Source: Idiomarina abyssalis
Lineage (GTDB): Bacteria; Pseudomonadota; Gammaproteobacteria; Enterobacterales; Alteromonadaceae
NCBI RefSeq assembly: GCF_900116625.1
Contig: NZ_FPBE01000003.1
Coordinates: forward strand, 217,319-281,318
Direction: 5' to 3'
DNA length: 64,000 bases
The notes under the pieces were generated by a model. The model was given only the letters and a program-made list of their open reading frames with translations, ran no database searches and was not told the origin of the DNA. The translations under genes were made by a program, and so were the position numbers. Below, in pieces: positions 52,987 through 60,385 of the stretch; the first letter of the stretch is position 1; the number at the start of each line of letters is the position of its first letter.

Positions 52987-53367
52987 CTACTCCAGAAAGC
53001 AACAAAATACGGCGTGGGGTCGCCTTTTACAGGAAAAAAGAAAAAGTGTTGGGGCTACGTGCTCTTGAGCTGTAGCTTTCAACGCCAAAGTTAAAAGAAT
53101 AAAGAAAGACAGCGCCGCGTAGGTTATGTCGGACTGAAATTGTTGTAATAAATGCGCCGTTTTGTCGCAGTCGGCTTTGGCGCTTTCGTGTTTTGCTCCC
53201 AGGTCCGCATGGCTTCCTGCGAGCTGCTCAGCCGCTGGCGCGCCCTGATGCTTAGGACAGCCTTCCAGCCAACCAAAGTTTTGCCCCCAACACAGCATAA
53301 AAACCAGTAATAGCAATGGTGCTATATACCGACCTTTTCGACACTGTTGGTTCAGTTGGTGGAACAT
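52987..53367 (-). CDS. Small two-TM protein upstream of scsB, unknown
   Basis: A protein of about 126 residues with a hydrophobic N-terminal segment (APLLLLVFMLCW) and a second one in the C-terminal half (ITYAALSFFILLTLALKA). Between them lies a polar loop with two cysteines and several histidines, and the tail RRPHAVFCCFLE has a cysteine pair. ATG at 53367 is chosen; the ribosome site is poor and the frame stays open further upstream. It precedes scsB on the same strand and may be a metal- or thiol-related partner like ScsA, but no homology is recognised. Confidence 0.6.
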   Translation of the reverse strand: MFHQLNQQCRKGRYIAPLLLLVFMLCWGQNFGWLEGCPKHQGAPAAEQLAGSHADLGAKHESAKADCDKTAHLLQQFQSDITYAALSFFILLTLALKATAQEHVAPTLFLFSCKRRPHAVFCCFLE

Positions 53368-53547
53368 GCTTTTTACTGACCTTTGGTTATTCGGTTTGTT
53401 CTTAATTAGGGCAAGATGATGACAGAAGTGGGTATAAAAGCAAGTGAGAGAAGGAATGATATCGGTCATTGCTTGAAGTGTTTAGCTTACAGACAAGGAC
53501 TTACCCGCTGCTTATAGTTAGGTCGTTGTTCAGTCATGGAGAGACAG

Positions 53548-54404
53548 ATGGCGTTAGCGCGAGTGTACACCCGGGCACTGATAGGTATTCATGCGCCGGA
53601 AATTCGGGTTGAAGTGGATCTGGCGAGGGGAATGCCAGGATTCACTATGGTCGGCATGCCGGCAACTACGGTTAAGGAGGCTCGCGACCGGGTCAAAACC
53701 GCCTTAATGAACGCAGGGTTTGAGTACCCTCCGGCCACACGTATTACGGTGAATTTGGCTCCGGCCGATATCCCCAAAACCGGTGCCCGGTATGACTTAG
53801 CTATAGCCGTGGGTATATTGGCTGCGTCAGGACAAATACCGGATACTCTTCTGGAGCAGGCGGAGTTTTACGGGGAGTTAGCCTTGACGGGGGAACTGCG
53901 AGCTGTGAATGGACTCATTCCCGCACTGTTAGCTTGCCGTAAGAAAAAACGACAGGCCTTTGTGCCTATAGCTAACGAGCAGGAGGCGGGGTTAGTACGC
54001 GAACAAAAAAGCTGGTTAGCGGCGGACTTGGTCAGTGTGTATGAGCACCTACATGAGCATGAACCGCTCAGAGAATCCAAACCAATAGACTGGACTCAGC
54101 AGAGTGCGATTGATGAAGGTGACTTAGCTGACGTCGTGGGGCAGGAGCAGGCAAAACGAGCTTTGCTGTTGTCAGCGGCGGGTAAACATCACTTGTTGTT
54201 CGTCGGGCCACCGGGAACGGGCAAAACTATGTTGGCGCAGAGGCTTAATGGCATATTACCGCCACTGACCGAGCAGGAAGCTATGGAAATTGCAGCGGTT
54301 AAGTCAGTGTCTTTTGACTATCATCATGCGGAATCTTTGACCCGACGAGAGCTGCGGAGCCCACACCATACCTGCACTTCGGCGGCATTGGTCGGTGGGG
54401 GAAC
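53548..54404 (+). pseudogene. comM: comM, 5' part, disrupted by island insertion
   Basis: The N-terminal ~285 residues of ComM, a hexameric branch-migration helicase needed for natural transformation (normally about 500 residues). The start ATG at 53548 has GGAG 6 bases before it. The Lon-like domain (LARVYTRALIGIHAPE, NLAPADIPKTGARYDLAIA) and the Mg-chelatase AAA+ domain with Walker A GPPGTGKTM are intact. Homology stops at SPHHTCTSAALVGGG, where a mobile-element end begins, and the frame then closes after 8 more codons. The missing half, with Walker B, should lie beyond the right end of the window. Confidence 0.93.
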
Positions 54405-54480
54405 TGTCAATTCGCATAATAAATTCTAAATTCGCACAATAGGCGCTACTGATAATTTACGAACGACGACTAACTGAGAG
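54405..54480. mobile_element. Tn7-like island end inside comM
   Basis: The sequence switches from comM to an element starting TGT at 54405, followed by two copies of an AATTCGCAnAATA repeat (54409 and 54430) as expected for transposase-binding sites in Tn7-like ends. The 5 bases before it, GGAAC, would be the target duplication. comM is a known target of Tn7-related AbaR-type islands. No tni/tns genes are in the window. Confidence 0.7.
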
Positions 54481-54770
54481 CCTAGCGTTATGGCGCTATA
54501 GGTTGTTTAAAAAGAGCTGTTAGCTTATCTTCTATTCCGATCTTAACGTTTGGCGGGGCATCAGAGCTATTTACTAGAAAATTTTGTATTTGTTTGAAGA
54601 AGCTTGGTTGCGGGCCTGCGTTTTTCTGTTGATTAATAAAGTTCTTACTAAATGGCCTCTTGGAGGCCAGATTTTGACTTCCGGAGTGTGCCAATTGCAG
54701 ACGTTAACAGCTTGACTACCAGTGAATTATCAGCTCAGCAACCTGTTAATCTGCAGCGATTTGGCAGATA

Positions 54771-56060
54771 TTATTTTGCTGCTTCTCTATCATGTATCAA
54801 GTATTTGTAATAAAAGAGACTTTTTATCACATGATGGAGACCATGCATCTCACGAAAAGCGACAAGCAGCAGGCGCATGAACTCGAGGAATGTCATGGCT
54901 TTATCCGTGCCTAGCTCAAGGCGTCCGCCGCCTGGGGTATAGGTGATAACCTGATCCACTCCGCTGTAGTTCACGTTATTGTGGGCAATCGCATTTCGCA
55001 TATCTAGGTTGTAGGCGTCCATATCTATTTTAAACCAGCAGTCGTCAAGATACTTAAACTTTTCTGATAGAGCCTTTTCGGAGTATTTCTTCAGTCCGCG
55101 TAGCGTGCCTCCATCAATTGCTTTAAAGCTATTTGCATCGCCTCTATGCAGGAGATTGTTTATGCCGGCTACAAGCAAAAGTTGTCGGCTTAGTATTTCA
55201 ACCACATCTTTGTACAAGTCTTTAATACTCAAAAAGTCCTGCGCAGATACACGGGTTGCTGCCTTTTCAGCTTCGGTGTTGCCAATAAGGTCAAGAAATA
55301 GTGCGGGCCTTATTGGCAGTTCAGCGTCAAAAATCCTAGGGTAAATTTTTAGACAGTCACGCTGGAGCGCGCTCAGAAATTTTGATGAGTCGAGATCGTT
55401 TATGAATTCTCTCAATTTTTCTCGATTAATGGCCTGTATCAGCTTTGGCATCCCCTCTGATATCTCTTCGTTGTGAGCAAATACAGTAAATGGGAAAAAT
55501 GCCTTTGCAATAACACAATAGAGCGTTGCATTGACGTCTTGAGGAAGCAGGGATTTTTCTACTGGCCTTTCTAGAAAGGCGGCCGCTCGTTTTTGAAACA
55601 GCTGCTTATTCTTTCCATGGTAAAGATTGATTAACCTTTTTATTTCACCTGCTTTCTCAGTCATTTCGTTGAGCGCATTGAGGTGAAAACTATGAAATTG
55701 CAGCATTTCATGTGCTTTTTCTTGATCTCCACCTGTAGCTACTTTCAAGTCATCCATTGCCATGAAAAACGGCGTTTTCCCCATCTCGTACTTGCCTGAA
55801 CGTACTGGAAAATCGAGATGTAAGTCCAAAAACGGATTAACTCTCTCGAACGGCCCAGAGGGTTGGGTCTCGGAGGGCCTACAACCATCAAATTGAAATT
55901 CGGAACGTGGCGCATGTGAGATATCGAGAGTAATTCCAAGCTGAGAATCGCAATGCGGGCACGAAAGAATCAAAGGCTGTATACGCCTGTTCGAGTACCC
56001 GATGCGACAGTCAATTTCCTGTTCACAAGTCTCGCATTTAATCGCCATACAGGTATTCAT
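54771..56060 (-). CDS. Zinc-ribbon protein with C-terminal HEPN-like motif
   Basis: A 429-residue soluble protein that I do not recognise as a named family. The N-terminus holds two cysteine pairs (CETC at about 9-12 and CPHC at about 34-37) like a zinc ribbon. The middle is alpha-helical and charged. Near the C-terminus MRNAIAHNN gives R355-x4-H360, the HEPN RNase-type motif. AGGAG lies 9 bases before the ATG. It lies inside the comM island near an Abi_C-like HEPN gene on the same strand, so a defence role is plausible but inferred. Confidence 0.7.
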   Translation of the reverse strand: MNTCMAIKCETCEQEIDCRIGYSNRRIQPLILSCPHCDSQLGITLDISHAPRSEFQFDGCRPSETQPSGPFERVNPFLDLHLDFPVRSGKYEMGKTPFFMAMDDLKVATGGDQEKAHEMLQFHSFHLNALNEMTEKAGEIKRLINLYHGKNKQLFQKRAAAFLERPVEKSLLPQDVNATLYCVIAKAFFPFTVFAHNEEISEGMPKLIQAINREKLREFINDLDSSKFLSALQRDCLKIYPRIFDAELPIRPALFLDLIGNTEAEKAATRVSAQDFLSIKDLYKDVVEILSRQLLLVAGINNLLHRGDANSFKAIDGGTLRGLKKYSEKALSEKFKYLDDCWFKIDMDAYNLDMRNAIAHNNVNYSGVDQVITYTPGGGRLELGTDKAMTFLEFMRLLLVAFREMHGLHHVIKSLFYYKYLIHDREAAK

Positions 56061-56188
56061 TATTACACACTCCTAAATTTCATAACGTCTACTGTCCCGT
56101 GCAAGTCTGGCAGACTTGTGAACGTTATCGGTGGCGATTCAAAGACCCTTGACCTTTCCCTGAATAACGGGGGAGAACCTTTTGTTTC

Positions 56189-57004
56189 TCATACTTTGGT
56201 ATTGGCATGAGTTGAGATTAGGAAAAGTGCCATTGAGCCTGCAAGGTTAACAGCTAGCTCCGCATGTCTGGCCTGAGGTTTAACAGGTAGCTTTCCTTTC
56301 CCATGCGCATCTCCTAGTTTATTTCTCAAAGTTCCCAACCCGTTTACAATACCTGAGCAGCCACCAAGAATTTGTTTAAAAATCTGCTCATTATGTTGGT
56401 CTGGTGAAAGGTTGAGCTCTTTTGCGGTTAGTTTATAAAGTTCTGATAATTCAATATTGTTGAAATTGTACTGAGTGCCTTTATCATCAAGTATGTGTTT
56501 ACATACACTTTCAAGGATTGTCCTTGATATTGTTATTGCACCTTCCGGATCTGAAAGCTTTCGCTCAAGTGCTTTAGACCAAGCAAAATGGATACTATCT
56601 GAATCGAAATCACTTAACACTTCATCGATAGTTTTCTGGGCAGGATGTGATAGTCCACTTTCTAAAAACTCTAAAATAGGGTTAGTCTCAGTCCAAATGA
56701 AGCGTCTACGCTCTTCATAAGTAGAAAATTTGGACTTTATAAATTGCCAGAACTGATCAAGATTTCTTTTTGTTTTTATCCATCTTGGTAGCATTTCTGA
56801 TATTACAGTTGAATTAAGCAACTCGTGACGAATAAGTTGATAATGTCCGTCGTCAGCTTCACCGCCTGTAGCCCTGGCTATCAATAGGCTTTGGAAGTAC
56901 TCGGCTCTTTCGAATTGACTGTCAAGATGTTCAAGTCCCTGCAATTTCAAAATTCCTATGAAAATAAAAATCTTGGCTTTTCGACCAGTGGATTTTTCTT
57001 GCAA
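56189..57004 (-). CDS. Abortive-infection-like protein (Abi_C, HEPN motif)
   Basis: A protein of up to 271 residues. The C-terminal half matches the Abi_C pattern: DPEGAITISRTILESVCKHI, then LSPDQHNEQIFKQILGGC, GLGTLRNKLGDAHGKG and ARHAELAVNLAGSMALFLI. RNKLGDAH gives an R227-x6-H234 HEPN-type active site. The start is uncertain: TTG at 57004 has no ribosome site, and TTG at 56944, after AGGA, may be used. It lies 128 bases upstream of the other HEPN gene on the same strand. Confidence 0.78.
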   Translation of the reverse strand: MQEKSTGRKAKIFIFIGILKLQGLEHLDSQFERAEYFQSLLIARATGGEADDGHYQLIRHELLNSTVISEMLPRWIKTKRNLDQFWQFIKSKFSTYEERRRFIWTETNPILEFLESGLSHPAQKTIDEVLSDFDSDSIHFAWSKALERKLSDPEGAITISRTILESVCKHILDDKGTQYNFNNIELSELYKLTAKELNLSPDQHNEQIFKQILGGCSGIVNGLGTLRNKLGDAHGKGKLPVKPQARHAELAVNLAGSMALFLISTHANTKV

Positions 57005-57341
57005 TATTTAACTAACATTAAACAACTTAAATACATAGCACAATAATAAAGCGCACAACATTGTACGGATTAGAGTACTGTTCCTGATTAGCATTATTAA
57101 TAGTGTAGGTTGCTACAGCGTTAAGCTGAATGTCCGGTTCTCGCTCGCAGCGGACTGACAGTGATATACGAAACGCGGACACACATTTTTTGGCCGAAAA
57201 TGGGGGCTACTAATGATAGACCTTACCAAGGGTATAAATTAAAGGTAGCGTATAAAAAGCAAATATTTCTTCTGCCCATGCTACTTTTAGGTGGCAAGCA
57301 ATTAGTTGAAAAGTATTTTCCTCAGATTTAGAGGGCTTTGT
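57005..57341. other. Intergenic gap with no gene
   Basis: This 337-base AT-rich gap between the Abi_C-like gene and its divergent neighbour has no open frame of note. A GTCCG...CGGAC inverted repeat at 57132-57155 is the only local symmetry I see. No recognisable promoter consensus stands out. Confidence 0.4.
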
Positions 57342-57752
57342 ATGGATACTGACATAAATCAAGCAAGCGAACTGTATAGTGCTTTTGAATTGAACCGTGG
57401 GCGTCTTCAATTAACTCAGGAAAAGACGGCTAAAGCTGCAAAAATAGTAATAAATATCCTTGAGTTCTGGGAGCTGAAAAACAGTCCTGTGTACTCTCTT
57501 TTCAAAGGAGAGTTGTCTAAATATGAGCTGAATTCCGAATATGAATTTTCCGATGAATTTGTTTTTGCCGCATCGCTTATACTTGGTATCTATGCTGACT
57601 TGCGTAAGTTATTCTTGCAGAATACGCATCATCTTGAGTGGATGAATTCGGCACATAAGCATCTTGAAGATGACCAACCAAGTAAACTAATAGCTAGCGG
57701 AAACGTGAAACATATCGAAAAAGTTAGAAATTTTATAAGGTCCTCCTTGTGA
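57342..57752 (+). CDS. Orphan protein with MbcA/ParS/Xre-antitoxin-like tail, copy 1
   Basis: A 136-residue protein. ATG at 57342 is preferred since GAGGG precedes it and the length then equals its paralogue at 59904-60314, with which it shares most residues (NILEFWELK, YEFSDEFVF, LGIYADLRKL). The C-terminal part (HHLEWMNSAHKHLEDDQPSKLI, then ASG and a final helix) resembles the toxin-binding domain of Xre/MbcA/ParS antitoxins. No RES-domain toxin lies beside it. It could be an orphan antitoxin or anti-defence protein. Confidence 0.65.
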   Translation: MDTDINQASELYSAFELNRGRLQLTQEKTAKAAKIVINILEFWELKNSPVYSLFKGELSKYELNSEYEFSDEFVFAASLILGIYADLRKLFLQNTHHLEWMNSAHKHLEDDQPSKLIASGNVKHIEKVRNFIRSSL

Positions 57753-57828
57753 GCTAAGGCCTTATTTAGATATGGAGTCTCTCACCCGCATAGACTGTTA
57801 GAGGTGTTTAGCATTTGACCTCACGCCT

Positions 57829-57980
57829 GCTTGTAGTGGCATGAAGTTTTCAATGTGCTTGGCGGAGGCCAAATATCCCAAATAGGGTGGTATCTATAAG
57901 AGGCCTGTAAGCAAGCCATAAGGGTGTTGAAGTAAGGCTAATTTGACGGCTAGTAAGTAACCTCTACGATGGTAACTCTG
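57829..57980. repeat. Island repeat R, copy 1
   Basis: About 150 bases that match 58974-59120 at roughly 75 percent by eye. Shared blocks include GCTTGTAGTG, TTCAATGTG, TGAAGTAAG and CCTACGATGGTAA-like ends. This copy stops where the second Tn7-like end begins at 57987. Confidence 0.7.
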
Positions 57981-57986
57981 AAAATT

Positions 57987-58070
57987 TGTGCCAATTCGAA
58001 TAATAAATTTATAATTCGCAAAATAGTTGCTACTGATATTTGGCAAATGATGATGAACTTAGCATCTAAA
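57987..58070. mobile_element. Second, decayed copy of the Tn7-like island end
   Basis: The sequence TGTGCCAATTCG...CGCAAAATAG...GCTACTGATA aligns along about 75 bases with the end at 54405 in the same orientation, including both AATTCG repeats. It indicates a second, older element boundary within the island. The remaining bases up to 58370 contain no recognisable gene. Confidence 0.72.
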
Positions 58071-58371
58071 GCGAACTTGTGCTTATTAAGAAGCTGCCTA
58101 AAGCTTAGCTATTTGGAACGGATTGAGACAGCAGTGAGTGAATAAGGAATGGGTACTGAACGCTAGACCCCATTCGCTTTCAAAAAATCAGTCATCCAAC
58201 TCATTAAGTTCATCGGTTTTACTAGATAGTGTATTTGCTTGGTCAAATGCGTCATCGCGCAACTCACTCAATGTCTGAATGCTATGACTTACGCGCACTG
58301 TTCTTCTGTTCTCTCAGTATCTTCGGATGACCATTTATTGTCTGTCTGAAATCGTTTTTGGTATATTGCAG

Positions 58372-58401
58372 CTGTTAAAAGCGTCTAGCAAAGTTGGGAA
58401 G
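58372..58401. mobile_element. Solo remnant of the IS3-family element end
   Basis: CTGTTAAAAGCGTCTAGCAA followed by AGTTGGGAAG repeats the right terminal 30 bases of the IS at 62771-64000 with one substitution and one deleted base. No transposase sequence adjoins it. Confidence 0.75.
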
Positions 58402-58508
58402 CTTAAAATGGCTGAGTCACGCAATAACAACTTAAAAGAAAAGGTTACTTCATCTAAGTCTTCTAGTATTTAGTAAAATTTGGAGCTTTCGGCTTAAGGA
58501 ATTTGATA

Positions 58509-58886
58509 GTGAATAAAGTAATACTTGTCCCCGCGTTTTTTGTTCCAACAGGTAAAGAAAAAACCGTAAGAATTCCTACTGGAGAAAAAACGGTGGGCTT
58601 TTGGGGAGGAGAAAAAGATGTAGTCAGAAAAGAAAAGCAATGGGTTCAAACTGGCTTCTCCAATTGCGTCGTTGATAGTGAAAGACTAAGTGACGATCTG
58701 AGTATCGCAGTTGAAAAACTAAACCAAGATGGATTTGAGGTTGTAAGTGTTACCCCTGTAACTTGTGGAAATTATGATTGGGATTTTCATGCAGGAGGTG
58801 TGGGTGAAAGTTCGTATGGATACGGATATGGGTATGGGTACAGTTATACTAGTAGTTTAATTATTACGGCTAAAAAGATTAGTTGA
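58509..58886 (+). CDS. Gly/Tyr-rich small protein of unknown function
   Basis: A 125-residue protein. GTG at 58509 is chosen because AAGGA lies 8 bases upstream; a TTG two codons earlier is too close to that site. The N-terminal part has KTVRIPTGEKTVGFWGGEK. Before the C-terminus it carries GYGYGYGYSYTSS encoded by near-perfect GGNTAY repeats. No TM segment or signal peptide is clear, and I do not recognise the family. Confidence 0.6.
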   Translation: MNKVILVPAFFVPTGKEKTVRIPTGEKTVGFWGGEKDVVRKEKQWVQTGFSNCVVDSERLSDDLSIAVEKLNQDGFEVVSVTPVTCGNYDWDFHAGGVGESSYGYGYGYGYSYTSSLIITAKKIS

Positions 58887-58973
58887 CTAGGCGCTTGAGG
58901 CTGGATAAAAGAGCTTGGTTTATGCTTGCTTCTCGCTAAGTTTATCTGAACCTTATATTTCATCGATCACGAT

Positions 58974-59120
58974 GCTTGTAGTGAAATGAAGTCTTCAATG
59001 TGTGTCGCGAAGCTCAATACCTCAAATTGGATGCTATTTATAAGGGGCTTGCAAGCTGTATGAGTGCTGAAGTAAGATTGACTTGCTGGTTAGTAGGTAA
59101 CTCCTACGATGGTAATTCTG
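58974..59120. repeat. Island repeat R, copy 2
   Basis: The second copy of the block at 57829-57980. Here it leads directly into a strong ribosome site (GGAGGT) and the 42-codon ORF at 59130, which suggests that the block is the 5' leader of that small gene. Confidence 0.7.
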
Positions 59121-59129
59121 GAGGTGTTT

Positions 59130-59258
59130 ATGTATTCAAACCAAACTCGTAAAATCTCTGAAAGGAAAGCTGCTGGTTTGCACATGCTTCACACCGCTAT
59201 TGTTAAAGCTAAGCAAGAAGGCAGAATCCGCACAAAAACTCGTGCCTCATTGAAATAA
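59130..59258 (+). CDS. Small basic ORF of 42 codons downstream of repeat R
   Basis: The ATG at 59130 is preceded by GGAGGT at 4 bases spacing. The product is basic and hydrophilic (about 12 Lys/Arg; KAKQEGRIRTKTRASLK at the end) with no TM segment. The ribosome site and the conserved 150-base leader argue that it is expressed. No family is recognised. Confidence 0.5.
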   Translation: MYSNQTRKISERKAAGLHMLHTAIVKAKQEGRIRTKTRASLK

Positions 59259-59435
59259 TGCTCTATCAGTTTCGCGTAAAGCCAACACAATGTCGGTTTT
59301 TGCATCTGACGTAAATTCACAAGTCTATTACCTCAGTAACGAAAGCCATCGGCTGCGCAACCTTTTGTAAGTGTACAGAGAGCCATAGACTGTTCCTGGG
59401 CGTTCCTCGCACCGAGTGGATTTATTAAAAGTGTC

Positions 59436-59672
59436 TTAAGCGCCTTGAGCGTTAGGTGCTTGCATGCTCTTTACCTTATTTACTAACTCTTTGAAGCACC
59501 TTTCACACAAGTCAAAATGGAATGAGTCACCGTCCTCAGTGAGGTGGAGTGTCGTCCTAGCCTTCCAGTTCAACTTTCTAGTCACGGATATACTCGTCAC
59601 CAAATCCATCCTCATAAATGGCACTTGGCATACTATCGTCGTCATCGATTGAATACCAGTGACGTTTGTCAC
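59436..59672 (-). CDS. Small protein with CxxC motif, unknown
   Basis: A 78-residue protein starting at GTG 59672, supported by GGAGGG 6 bases upstream. It contains SVTRKLNWKARTTLHL and FHFDLCERCFKELV, where CERC could bind zinc. The function is unknown. It reads opposite to its island neighbours. The 230-base gap after it (to 59903) has nothing recognisable. Confidence 0.55.
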   Translation of the reverse strand: MTNVTGIQSMTTIVCQVPFMRMDLVTSISVTRKLNWKARTTLHLTEDGDSFHFDLCERCFKELVNKVKSMQAPNAQGA

Positions 59673-59903
59673 GATGACCCTCCAATAAACGACGTTAGGA
59701 ACCCCTTTATGAGCGCAGATAAAAACTAGCGGATTTTATTTGCTAACTGAAACTCCTTACTCTGGTGAAGTTGATACAGTTTGGCGATACTAAATTACTT
59801 AGTTACAAGCATTACATCGATGGAATTTATGAAGAGTCTATTCAACTCATACTATTTTGATCTGTATAGTGGTTGGCTAGATACCTTCTTATAGGGGAGA
59901 GTA

Positions 59904-60314
59904 ATGAGTACTGACTTAAATAGCACAAGCGAGCTTTACCAGACTTTCGAATTGAACCGCGAGAGTTTGCAGTTAACTCGTGACAAAACAGCTAAGGCAT
60001 CTAAAGTAGCAACAAATATTCTTGAGTTCTGGGAGCTTAAGGGCAGTCCCATATACTCCCTTTTCGAAGCTGAGCTGTTTAAGTATGAGCAGGATTCCGA
60101 ATATGAGTTTTCTGACGAATTTGTTTTCGTTACATCGCTTGTACTTGGTATCTACGCGGATCTGCGTAAGTTAATTCTACAGGATCTGCATCATCTCGAA
60201 TGGCTGAACACGCCACGCAAGCATCTTGATGGCGAGCCTCCCAAAGCTCTAATAGCAAGTGGACAGGTGAAAAGCATCGAATCGCTTAGGATTTTTCTAA
60301 AATCATGTATTTAG
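59904..60314 (+). CDS. Orphan protein with MbcA/ParS/Xre-antitoxin-like tail, copy 2
   Basis: A 136-residue paralogue of the product of 57342-57752. ATG follows GGGGAG. The C-terminal part reads HHLEWLNTPRKHLDGEPPK then ALIASG, close to the WLxTPxxxLxGxxPxxLLxxG pattern of Xre/MbcA antitoxins. The first 50 residues lack a clear helix-turn-helix. No toxin gene adjoins. The duplication together with repeat R suggests that these units move or are amplified within the island. Confidence 0.68.
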   Translation: MSTDLNSTSELYQTFELNRESLQLTRDKTAKASKVATNILEFWELKGSPIYSLFEAELFKYEQDSEYEFSDEFVFVTSLVLGIYADLRKLILQDLHHLEWLNTPRKHLDGEPPKALIASGQVKSIESLRIFLKSCI

Positions 60315-60385
60315 AGGAAAAACAAATACAGCATGTTGAGTACTGATGCCTGTGATTTTATTCATTTAGTGTTAAGGAGAACAAC

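Noticed and set aside
54388..54430. comM ending by a simple frameshift
   Set aside because: Homology to ComM stops in all three frames after the GGG motif and transposon-like repeats start at once, so insertion explains it better.
54488..54694. Open frame of 68 codons on the minus strand just inside the island end
   Set aside because: It begins at TTG without a ribosome site, has no recognisable motif and overlaps likely transposon-end sequence. It may be a remnant, but I cannot support a gene.
57132..57155. GTCCG/CGGAC inverted repeat as a small RNA or tRNA-like structure
   Set aside because: The stem is only 5 bp and no further structure or T run is present.
58809..58850. Short tandem repeats that might suggest a CRISPR or microsatellite
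   Set aside because: They are hexamer codon repeats for Gly-Tyr inside an open reading frame; there are no spacers.
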